DNA from: Sclerodactyla briareus
Taxonomy: Eukaryota > Echinodermata > Holothuroidea > Dendrochirotida > Sclerodactylidae
Assembly: GCA_026419785.1 (NCBI GenBank)
Contig: JAODTK010002910.1
Coordinates: 62,001-126,000 of the forward strand
Reading direction: 5' to 3'
Length of the DNA stretch: 64,000 nucleotides
The number at the start of each line of letters is the position of its first letter. Position 1 is the first letter of the stretch. Made by a program: the position numbers and the translations under genes. The notes beneath the pieces are model-generated. The model did not search any database and had not been told where the DNA came from. It saw only the letters and a list, made by a program, of their open reading frames with translations. Positions 48,201 to 60,200 of the stretch are shown here, in pieces.

Positions 48201-51200
48201 TTGATTTGGAATTTGGAGTGAAGTCCTGGGGGGGGGGGGCAGTATAGAGGAAAGCGCACTTCCCGGAACATGTGCGCAAAATTGTTCCTCTCACAAATTT
48301 GTTTTGATGATTGTCATGCTTGATCAGCATCATCGTTGACCCATGTACATGATTCCAGATATTCAGTAATTTGTAGTTCAAGGTTGTTTCTAAATTTAGT
48401 GAGGAATTGCACAGGGTGATATATAATTCATTTAAACAAGTATAGGGCTAGCCTAGTGGCCTATTTCTTTTGATTATTAGAATAAGATTTTTCTGTATTG
48501 AAATCCTATGTCCATTATCTGAGTTTCAGTGGAAAAAAAATCATCATGGCTTTCCCTGCACTTACAGTCAAACGTTGACAACGTTGGGTGGTGAATGGCA
48601 GGGAAGGAATCAACATGGGAACTCTCAACTTCTGGGCTGATGATTGGGAGAAGTGAAACAAAGGTATGTAGGCACTTCTCTTTCTTCTGATGAGGTACCA
48701 ATGTGAAACTTTGTTGTTGCACAATCGGAACTTAAACACATACATAGGATCGTATGGCAGATGTGCGAAGAAGTTAAACAAGGAACTGATTTTTCGGTGG
48801 AAGTCAGTCTGAGTCAATCCAATCCGAGTCCGAGTCCAAGAGCCGAAGTCCTATCATCCGAGTCGAGTCCAGATGAGTCTAACATCAGAGTCAAGTCGAA
48901 GGCCTTGGTCGAGTCCGCGTCCGAGTCCCTGAGTCCCCATTGAAACTTGGCAGTTAGCAGAAAAATTGGTATCAGGTTCAAAGAAGCAGGTTATTGCAGT
49001 TAGTATTGCACAATCACTTCCACAAACAGTGGTGTTATTGTAATGGTGCATATTTCGGCCCCATACAAAATTTGGGGTTGCCCCGAACCTGTTTACGGTT
49101 TGAGTCATCATTGGGGAAGCTCATACTAATAGCCATGTAAATGCATTACAGCAGTGCCAAAAAACTAACAAAATAAATGCCCTAAGTAATCATTTACTCA
49201 TAAAACTCCACTGGATGATCCACACCTCTTATAGTTTGCAAACTCTAGGACACTAAGACTTTCCCGAAAGCAGTTATCACTTTGAAGTATTTTTCCATTG
49301 CATTTCAAGAACATCAACATATCCATCTTTATAGTCAGGCGTCCATAGTGTAGTACCATCATAAGGATGCTGACAGCCATTCCGACCAGCGCAGCTAGTC
49401 AATAAAATGCACTATTGGCTGTAGTAACTTCAAATTTGATTGAGTGAATTCTGGAGACATTGACAAGAAAACAGTACATCGCATTTATGATTGTCAACGT
49501 CGATGTCACAATTTTTGCAGTATAACACCCTAAGTTTCCGGATTTCCCTGTGGATTTTTTTTGAGCGTCTTGAAACCTGGACTCGGATCGATTCCCCGAG
49601 CCCAACAGCCAAGTCCGGAGTCCGAGTCTGAGTCATCAAGGCCGATTCGAGTCCGAGAACCGAGTCCTCAAAATCGGTCTCGAGACCGAGACCGTCTCGA
49701 GTCTCCAACACTGCTAATTTTTAGCAGAAACATTATGGATAAGATAGTTGCACAATGCAATAAATTACTGAGTGGTCAAAACGTAGATTTAATTGGCCAA
49801 GATCAAAGCATAGGCCTGCATGGCAATGATGAAATAAGACATGAGTGGTTGTAATGTTCACAATATGACTTTTTTTCCTATTGCATGAGATAATTCTCCT
49901 TGATTTCTCTCCCCATCTAATTGCCAATTGGCCGGCTGTGGAAGAACATAATATGAGCCCTTGATTCACTTGATAACACTTACAATCTATTGTAAAATAA
50001 GTCAGTTATTGGCATTTGCACAAGTGGCATATCCCACTTGGGCGTCAATGTACAAACTTCTCTCACGGAGAGCTCATGGCTGTGGAATTCGAATTTGTGG
50101 TCATTAGGGCTAGATGAAAATCTAATCACACTATGTAACCAAAATGTTACTCTACTTACTCGCCTAGCCGTGGCATCTTCATCCACCCCCCAAGTTTCAA
50201 ACTGATAGCATGTACGGTTTGGAGGGTTATGAGTGAATGTGACCAACAGAGCAGAACCGATGAGGCGCACTAACAAACGAACTAACATACCAAAGTACAG
50301 AGCTCGACATGACATGACTTTAAGTGCTCACCTCAGCTAAAAAGGGGGCCTGACATGTGAAATGGCATATCTGCTTCAGAGGAGGGGCTGAAGCCTGAAA
50401 GCCCCCTCTGGGGATCCCGCGACATAGTGTCAACCAAACTTGGATGCAGTGATTGTTGCCTGCTGAAGCATCTTCGCTTTATGGAACCTCATTGAAATGA
50501 GTCAATTGTCATGAGATGGGCATTGTTTAGCTACTCATGCAGCCTGGCAGTAAACACTATAGAAATCCCCAATTGTAAATCACCTCATAATAAAAAGACT
50601 TTTCATTAATTTAGGAAAGTTAAATCAGCCATTGTGTGAAATGTTGCTGAAACATTCATCGCCCTCGAAAAGACTGTGACATAGCATTTTCTGGAATCTG
50701 AATATAGTTTTGGCCTTCGTTTGGAGTAGGCCTGATAATGTAAATGAAAAGTGAAACATTAAAATCAGGCAATAGTTCTGAGGGCCCCTACACAGACTAA
50801 CACAGACAACTACCAAATTGTTCTTCATTTCTTGAATATTTATCACATAATTGTGCAGTTTGAGCTCCATCCCCATTGGTGCTCTTGTTATATTGTTATT
50901 ATAATAATTTCTCAATGACCCTTGACGCAATATTTCCCATATTCTTTATACTCTCCCAGGAAGCAAGCTCTGGAGCTTGCAGGAAGTATGGTGTTGGCAG
51001 CTGTGGGCCGAGAGGCTTCTTTGGTACACTCGGTATGTACTTGGAGATTTGCCACAGTGTTTGTCGTACGTGTCGGAACTTGTTCAGGAAAAACATAGAG
51101 TGTGCACTTTGTGGTGTGTGTGTTTCAGTCAGTCCTTCCTGTCTTTCTGTCTGTCCCGATTTTATATGAAAGTTTGTAGGTGTTGATTAAGCTGTTGCTA

Positions 51201-54200
51201 AAAAAAAACTAAGATTATTTGATATAGGTTGCACAATGATTTAATTGATAAGAATAATCAATTCTGATTAATCAGGAGCTATAAATTTAGCAATGTTCGC
51301 ACGCTTTTTGGTTCCTCGACAAGTCAGAGGAATTTATGCATGTCATGTCGTAGTTGTGGGCGGGCTCCACTTGTAAACACGAAAACTTGATCGGGTCTGA
51401 GTAGGTCAAGGCTCAATGTTTACCCATGATGAGTACATGATTCCCTATTGTGTTGGGGTCAGGTTAGAGGTCATCTGAGGTCAATCTGAAAAAACCTGTA
51501 ACACGATACGTCCAGAATGGTTGGTCTGATCAGTGTTGAAATTTTGGTGTTATTATAGTTTCATCATGGGGAGTACAGTAACCCTATTGTTTTTTGTTCA
51601 AGTCATTGAGGGGAATGTGGTCAAAAATAGAAATTTGTGAAAAGTCTTTGGCTTGTAACATTATGACAACTTGACCCCACCTGGATGGATGATGCTCATA
51701 CTTGGTATGTGTGTTCCCCGTGATGAGTACATGGACCCTTTTGTTTTTGCGGTAAGGTCAGAGTCAGCTGAGGTCAAGGTTCTGAGAACTTGCTAAACAT
51801 GATTTAAGTTCCAGAATGGTTGGTCTGATCAAGTTGAAATTCAAATGTCAGCGTCTCATGGGACGTGCCGGGAGCTTTTTTTTCAAATATTTGGCCAATT
51901 TTGGCTTGTAAAACATGATAACTTGACCCCACCTGGATGGATGATGCTCATACTTGGTATGTGTGTCCCCGTGATGGTATATGTTCCAATGGTTTGGAGT
52001 CAGGGTCAAGGTATCTGAAGGCACAGAGGTAGACAAAGTCTTGAAAAAACCTGTAAACACGATAAGTCCAGAATGGTTGGTCTGATCAGGTTGAAATTGG
52101 GTGTTTAGCTTTCTTATGGGGAGTACAGAACCCTATTGTTTTTTGTTCAGGTCAGGGAGGGAATGTGGTCAAAAATAGAAAATCTGTGAAAAGTCAATTA
52201 TTTGGCCAATTTGGACTTGTAAACAATTATGACAACTCGAACCCACGGGATGGATGATGCTCATACTTGGTATGTGTGTTCCCCGTGATGAGTACATGGA
52301 CCCTTTTGTTTTGGGGTCAGGCTCCGAGGTCCAGAGGTCAGGTCTGAAACTTTTTAATTTTGGCTTTGTACACACGAAACTCGACCCCACTGGATGGAGA
52401 ATCTCATATGGGTGTGTGTCGTCACCGTGGATGAGTAGTCAATGGACCATGTTGTTTTGGGGTCAGGTCAGAGGTTATATAAGGTACCAGATTTCAATAA
52501 TAAAACCTTGAAAACACAAGTCCAGAAGTTGTTCCCAGCAAAAGTGAAATTTGGTGTATAGCTTTCTATGGGGAGTACAGGAACCCTATTGTTTTCTGGT
52601 TTAGGCCAGGGGTTAATTTTGGTCAAAAATAGTAATTTTTTTTGAACAGTTGATATTTTGGCCAATTTTGATTTGTAAACACGATAAACTTCAACCCCAC
52701 CTGGAGGGTTGAAGGCTCATACTTGGTATGTGTGTTTTCTGTTATGATTACATGGACCTATTGTTTTGGTCGGGTCAGAGGTCACTGGAGGTCAAAGTAT
52801 GAACCTTGTAAACACCACTGGTTGGTCTTACTGTAACTTTCGTGTAGGGAGTACAGGAACCCTATTGTTTTTTGTTCAGGTCAGGGAGGGGAATGTGGTC
52901 AAAAATAGAAAAATTTGTGAAGTCAATATTCTGGCTTGTGAACTTGATAACTCGACCCCACCTGGATGGATGATGCTCATACTTGGTATGTGTGTTCCCC
53001 GTGATTAGTACAGTACGTTGTGGTTTTGGAGCCTGGTCAGAGGTCCCGCAGAGGTCAAAGCCTGGAACCTTGAAATTTAGTGCACTCTCTTACTACAGGA
53101 ACCCAATTGGTTAGTTGGAAAAAGGAAATTTGTCAGATGTTATGTTGCCCATAATGAGCTGGTACAATCTCCCATTTTTCCTTGTGTCTGGCTATAGGTT
53201 GTCAGGAATGAGTCATGGAATCACTACGCCTTTTGGCTTTCTGGTTTTCATGTTCTGACCAGTGTCCAGACACTGGACCACACACTTAATAATTGTAAGT
53301 GAGGAAGCTAGCCAGTAAGCCGCATTTGTGATTGATCATGGTTTAATGTGCAGGAGAATTACTGATTCAGCCCTTCCTGTATTACAATACATCACCAACC
53401 AGAACGATCAAAAGAATTTGATTAAGTCAGTTATTATTGGTTTTTGATGGATTATTTTTTGTTTGTGGTCCATCCCATCCCGGGGTGTGGGTTTTTGTGT
53501 GAGTTTTCAAGGGTGAAACCCACTGGAAGTCATTGCGTGGTTTTGCAAGAATGACTTGATTTAGGGCATGAAATATCGCAACTTTTGGTCCAAGCCCAAC
53601 CTTGATACGACATTCCAAACTTTGTAGAGTTATAGACCTTCAAAGTTCAAAGTATTGAACCTTTGAATTTTAAAACTGTATATTGCCCCAATATTACACA
53701 ACAATAACACTTCACATAGTCATAGTACAGCCGGCAGTTTTCCTTTGTTTCTCTTCAAAATTTGAATGTCAATTCCTCCTCCAAGAACAATCAGTTTCAA
53801 GCAGAGTTGATATGTTGTGCGATTTATTCACATGAAAAACCTGTCGAGAGGTTTGGCAATGTCAAATTTTGACGCAAATATTAAAGGAACGTACTGAGGA
53901 GGTGGTTAGTTGTTCGAGGCCCCATAGTTCATAATTATTGTGCAGGTCTCTTGTGATTATTTGAGGCGATTCACATGATCAAGATCCCTAACTCACGACT
54001 TTGATGTGCAATAACGTTGCAACGGAATGGCGTATCAAGACATGGTTTGAACCAATGAATTCAGTAAGTTGACTTTTTAGCTGCCCGGGAGAGCGCTCTA
54101 CAAGTCCTCATGTCTCCTCTTCCGTTCGTTCGTCCGTTCTGTTTGTCACGTTCACTCTTAACTTCTAAACCGTACATGCGATCAACCAACCCTCCCCCCC

Positions 54201-57200
54201 CCATGACAAATCTTGCTTACGCTACATGGAAATAGCTACTGCGCTCTGGTCAAAGGGGCTATTCCAAGTTGGTGTTCTAATCAGAGTAGTAGTTGATAGG
54301 CAGTCTCCTGTACAGGTTAAGCCTATGTTGGGCCTGTATCCAAGTACCAGTATTAAACCTCTTCATGAGTTCCCTGGGGGGTATGAGTAAATAGTCATAT
54401 TAAAACCTGTTCTTCGAGGGTTACAGGTATGAATGGATGGACAATATGAATACCTGCTGCTTTGAAGGCTGTCTGGTTTCATATTGACACAAAATTTGGT
54501 TTCGGTTTTCGCTCAGCTGGCTGTGTAAGTTGTTATTCAATGTACTTGAGCAATGAATGGCAAGTAGATATTCCAATATGACCCCAAATTCACTTGAGTA
54601 TTTTGATGATGATTCTGATTGGTATTGGGAAAAGATCTCTTAAAGTTTTGTTAAATGGTTCATAAAACATCTTTCAGGGTACTACAAAAGTTTCAATCTA
54701 GTTTCAAGGATCGGTGTGAGCTAGACATTCGAAAACAAATTTGATGCCTAAAATTGGAAATATAAAGGTACAGATATTATTCCAATGGAGTAATATCTGG
54801 CTTGAAGTGGTTCTGATTAGCGAGGACAAATCAGTAAAATGATTTCTAGCCGGTGTCTATAGGACTGTGCTTTCTTGGAATACATCATGACTAACTTAGG
54901 GTACAGTATGGATGGATATTGATATTAAATACCTGACTGCTTTAAGGCCACAGCTGAATGAATAGTAATATAACTTCTTACGGCTCTTTGAGTCCAGGGG
55001 CTGTGGATATTGGCATTCCAAACATGTAAACATAGACATATGACACTTCAATGGTTATGTAGTCACGTGCACATACATGACATCGGCGAATACAGCATTG
55101 TAACACATGCTGTGAATGACGTTTGAAGGGGATGCTATGTGACATCAGAATGATGTTTAAAGGATGTGAAAGTTTTGAAAATTCCAATATTGGGAGGATA
55201 GTCTTTGATTTTCTTGTGAAAGTTTTGTGACACTACATTGACGGTATTGACATTGATACTCCAATTAGAAATCATTGGGGCTGGTTTACCACCAACATTC
55301 TCTCATGGGAAAACACTATACACCCAAAACCCTTGGGTGGCTGTCTCCTAAAACTGGCTGTATCAGTGTCTCAAAACACTGGAGGTAGGTGGTGCATCAA
55401 TTGGTACACCACAAAAGTAGTTGGTGCTCGGATTGCTCGTGTTCATTCCATTTGGTCTCACCAGTTTATATATTATTTACAGTTATTTTTTGACATTGTA
55501 TCTCATGAACATTTTGACACGTAATTCTGACTTTATTTGGTAGCCCTTGTTTCAGACTCGGCTAACGAAACAAACCCATGTTTCAATTCTGACTGCATGA
55601 TGGCGGGTGCGTCATCAAGATCATGCACCCTAAACACATGTGAACAGAATTCCAGGGCTGGAATTAACCGACGGCACCCGCGGCCATGGCCGTCTGTTTT
55701 TCAATGATGCCGCGGTGCCTAAAAAAGAAAGCGCCTATAGTCACGGCCTCGATGTCGCTTCCGGCCCAAATTCCTTTGCCGTCATGCCCTCTGAAGTTGG
55801 GTTTATCCCCTGAGACCTTTTCAAAGAGCACATGTCCAATTTCCCGTTGTAATTATCTGAATACAAATCCTATAAATATCCTAAAACATTGAACTTACGA
55901 TCACACAAATTTCTGCCAAAACGGCAGAAATTTGCCGGTATAGAGGCCTCGATTTTGCCTATGCATAGTGTTTAGATAGCTTTTTTTTCAAACTTGTATC
56001 CTTCTCCTCTCGATTCAGGATCATAATCAAACACCAATATACCACTTGTTTTCTGCCTAAATATTCAAAACAATGTGAGTCGGTATGGGAAAACTATACA
56101 TCCTTCTCTGAAAATTTTTTCTCTGCGCACTTCGGGTGTAGGTTACTCATTAGGTCCTACTGTGTCAAAAAGTGGTAGGGGGGGGGGGGGGAACGCTTTT
56201 TATGAATCTGTATGGTCTAGTACAAACACCTGGTCCGGTTTGGTTGTCATACCAGTGTAGCAGAATCAAACCGTTTTGAAATGATCACTACTACTGACTA
56301 AAACTCAATTTCTCTGTCCCCTGGAGCAGACTTGAAGTATTTTTACTCAGCGGTCCTCCAGCCCTCCGGAATCTCACAGGGTCTGTTTTCATTCGGGTAT
56401 CGTCCTCGGGTACAGAATGACTGGTAAAATCCTTATTTGGGGCAATGAGGGTCATTCAGGGTTCGTTACTTTATTTCCAGTATGGGTTCATAATAACCTC
56501 GTCTATAAGGTGGTCACCAAGATGAAACTGCCATACAATTGGATTTTCCTCCTGGGTCACCATCATACGTTGAAGAAGCAGTTAGAATGAATTGGCGACA
56601 TTTGGACAGTCCCTGTCCGATTGATTGAGTGTTAAGTCCTAGGAGTTGAAAGGACCAATCAGTATGGGGACTTGATCTCACGGATAGAGAACAAAACATC
56701 ACACAAAAAAATCATCGAAACAGCTTAAGCCGAGAGGGATTAGTTCGGGACGGGAAATGTATGATACCAAAAACAGGGGGGGCCCAAAAACAGTTCATGG
56801 AGTGGACTCTGATGTAACTTCCACTTCAGATGAGATGATGTATAATGTAGGAAAACTGCTGTTGCCGTTCGGTGAGAAATGACTGATCCACTTGAAGCGT
56901 GTGATTCTGAACCTGCACTTTGGAGCTTGCGTGAAGAGACGTTGATGGGGCACCATGGTCAAACCCTTTTTGAAGCCAGTAATGATCAAGTCAGATACTA
57001 ATGTCATGCTGTTCCTACTGCCAGTACGGGCTGGCCCTTGTTGACATGTGTTAATGAAATTGTGATTCCACGCAGGGATGATTCCAATTCATTATTCCCA
57101 TTCATAGCTTTCCCCCCCCCCCACCCCCAGAACTAATGTGCAGGTGGACCAGATTTATTTGATCTTCATATGGGCTTGCATTACCTGTCCTGAGGCTTTT

Positions 57201-60200
57201 TACTGTTATCAATTCACAGTTGGTATGTACCTTGGTGCCCTGCCATACGGAAATGTTTGCCTTGGTGCCCTACAAAGGGCCTTGGTGCCCTCTAAAAATT
57301 CATAAATTAGACAAGGCCAAATGGCCGCGCCCTTCTTCAACCTGAATTCCGCCCTGGAATTCCTGCTGTCAAGGGTGATCTGCAAAAGTGCATCATGGTT
57401 TCTGATGGCGCATGATGTGAACACATGTGGATGCCCACAGTGAGGAATCCCTTCCCCCCCCTATCCGAGTTGGTGAATATAGAGTTAACCAGACAAGTCA
57501 ACAAAAAAACTCTCACACTGCTATCAGATAGTTGACAAAATGCATGCATGGTCCCCCATGGTTGTCAATAATTGTTTTTACCAATCATACCCAAAGTGCC
57601 TGGGGGGAGGGAGGGGGGGAATATTTACCAGGATATGGCAGCACCCATTGTTTTAACCCCAAGAAACTAGAAATGTCAGGCGAGGTAAACGCCAGACGTA
57701 TAATCCCAATCTCTTATTCAAGAAATTTGGTGAGAATGAGAAAACAGGACAATATTTGTGGAAAGAAGACATGTAGAGACTGTGAGCGGAACAAAGGTAC
57801 AGGTAAGGGGTCATTCATAAGCATTGTTAATTGATGAAGGGCACCCTACAGCCCCGAACAAGGTGCGTCCTTAACTAAGCACATTAGTCAAGATGACCTT
57901 TAACCAAAGGCACCCGACAGAGGCAAATTCAGGTGTCCAGAGGAGTTCAAATTCAGGTCAGAGTGGTGGACACACATGCAGGTCAACAATATATCCCACA
58001 ATGGTGAACATTCAGCCTCGCAGATATTCAATTCTCCGATTATAGCCCCAAACCAGTTTTTGACCCCTAAGTGCCTCGGATGACCTATGATATGACGTTT
58101 TTAGGGAAAATTGTTACTCCTCAGTGTACATACACTTCCTAGGAGCAGTTTGCATTCTTCTGATTAACACACCCAGTGCTATTGCCGAAAAGTACCAAAA
58201 TCAGTTTTTGACCCTGAGGACCTTTAATGACCTTCAAATGACTGGCGGGGTGGTTTTTTTTAGAAACTTGTACACTCCATGTGAGCATCCACTCATATGA
58301 AGCATATGCGATTCCAATGAACATGTCCAGTGATGCGAAAAAAAAGTATTAAAACTGAACTTGGGACCCCCTTGAACTACCAAAGTAAGTATGTCCCAAT
58401 CGAAAGGGGAGTTTTGCCCTCAATAAAGCACACAAAGATCTAATTCACATATCCAAAAATAAACCGTTTCTATTTTTCTTGCCCGAAACTCCTTTTAAAG
58501 AAAGAACCATTTATTCAAGATTCAACCTTTAACCACCATGACCACTAGACAGATGTCAAATCAGGTCAGATGTCACACAAATGAAGGTCAACAATTATAT
58601 TAAATGGTGAACATTCCGCCTTCGCAGATATTCAATTCTCCGATTATAGCCCAAAAAACTTTTTTGACCCCTAGTGACCGCAGAAGGACTTTAAATGATA
58701 TGAACAGTTTATGAGAATTGTGACTCGCATGTGGAACAATCCACTCCTAGGAGCAATTTGCAATGATGAACACGCCCAGTGATATGGCGAGAAAAAGTCT
58801 AAATCAGTTTTTGACCCTAAGTGACCTCAGTGACCTCCAAGGACATGGCGGTTTTATGAAATTGTTACACTCCATGTGATGCAACATCCTGAGAAAGCAC
58901 AATTGCATTCAATGAAATGTCCAAGTTATCGCGAAAAAAGGTAATAAAATTGGAACTTTGACCCCTTGAACTCCAAAGTAAGTGTCCGCTCGATCGAAAA
59001 AAGCGGGAGTGTTTTCCCTCCATAAGCACACACGCGCTATCACCTATCTAAAATAACCAGTTGCCATGTTTTTTTTGCCCGTAACTCCTTAAATAAGGCA
59101 CTTTATTCAAGATTCAACCTTTAAAACCACATGACCACGACAGAGTCCAAATTCAGGTCAGAGGTCACCACATGAGGTTCAACAATTAAGCACAATGGTG
59201 ACCATCAGCCTTCGAGATAGTCTTCCATTCTTCTCTTGCTTATAGCCAAAAAAAACAGTTTTTGACCCCTAAGGACCCCCGAATGACCTTTAATGGTATG
59301 ACAGTTTTTATGAAAATTGTATCTCCATGTGATTAATCCCTCCCAGGGAGCATTTTGCATTCTGATGAACACACCAGTGCTATGCCTGAAAAAAAAGACT
59401 AAAATCAGTTTTTGCACCTAAGTGCCTTTAATGACCGTCAAGACATGGCGGGTTTTTATGAAAAATTGTTACACTCATGTGAGCATCCGCGACTAGAAGA
59501 ATTATGCATTCCAATGAACATGTCCCATGTTATTGGGAAAAGGTTATAAACTGAACTTGACCCCTTGAACTACCAAAGTAAGTTGTCCGATCGAAGCGGG
59601 AATGTTCCCTCCATAAGCACACAAAGCTCTATCACATACCCAAAAAATAACCAGTTTCTATTTTTTCTGCCCGTTAACTCCTAAATAAGCACATTTATTC
59701 AAGATTCGCCCTTTAACCACATTGACCCCCCCGGACAGAGGTCAAATTCAGGTCAGAGGTCACACACAGCAGGTCAACAATTTATCACAATGGTGAACCA
59801 TTCCAGCCTCGCAGATATTCAGATATTCATTCGGGGATTCATAGACCAAAAACAGTTTCTGACTTAAGTGGACCCCGAAGACCTTAATGAGTATGGACAT
59901 GTTTTTATAAAATTGGTTACTCTCCATGTGAGACATCCACGCCTAGGAGCTTTTTGCATTCTGATGAACACACCAAGTGCTATTGCCGAAGAAAAAAAGT
60001 ACTAAACCAGTTTTTGGACCCGTAAGGACCTTTGGACCTTCAAGACATGGCGGTTTTTGAAATTGTTACAATCAATGTGGATGCATCCACTCCTCCTAGA
60101 AGATGATTGCATTCCAATGAACATGTCCAACGTTATTGCGAAAAAGGTATAAATGAAAACTTGACCCCTTGTAAACTACCAAAGTAAGTGTCCGATCGAA

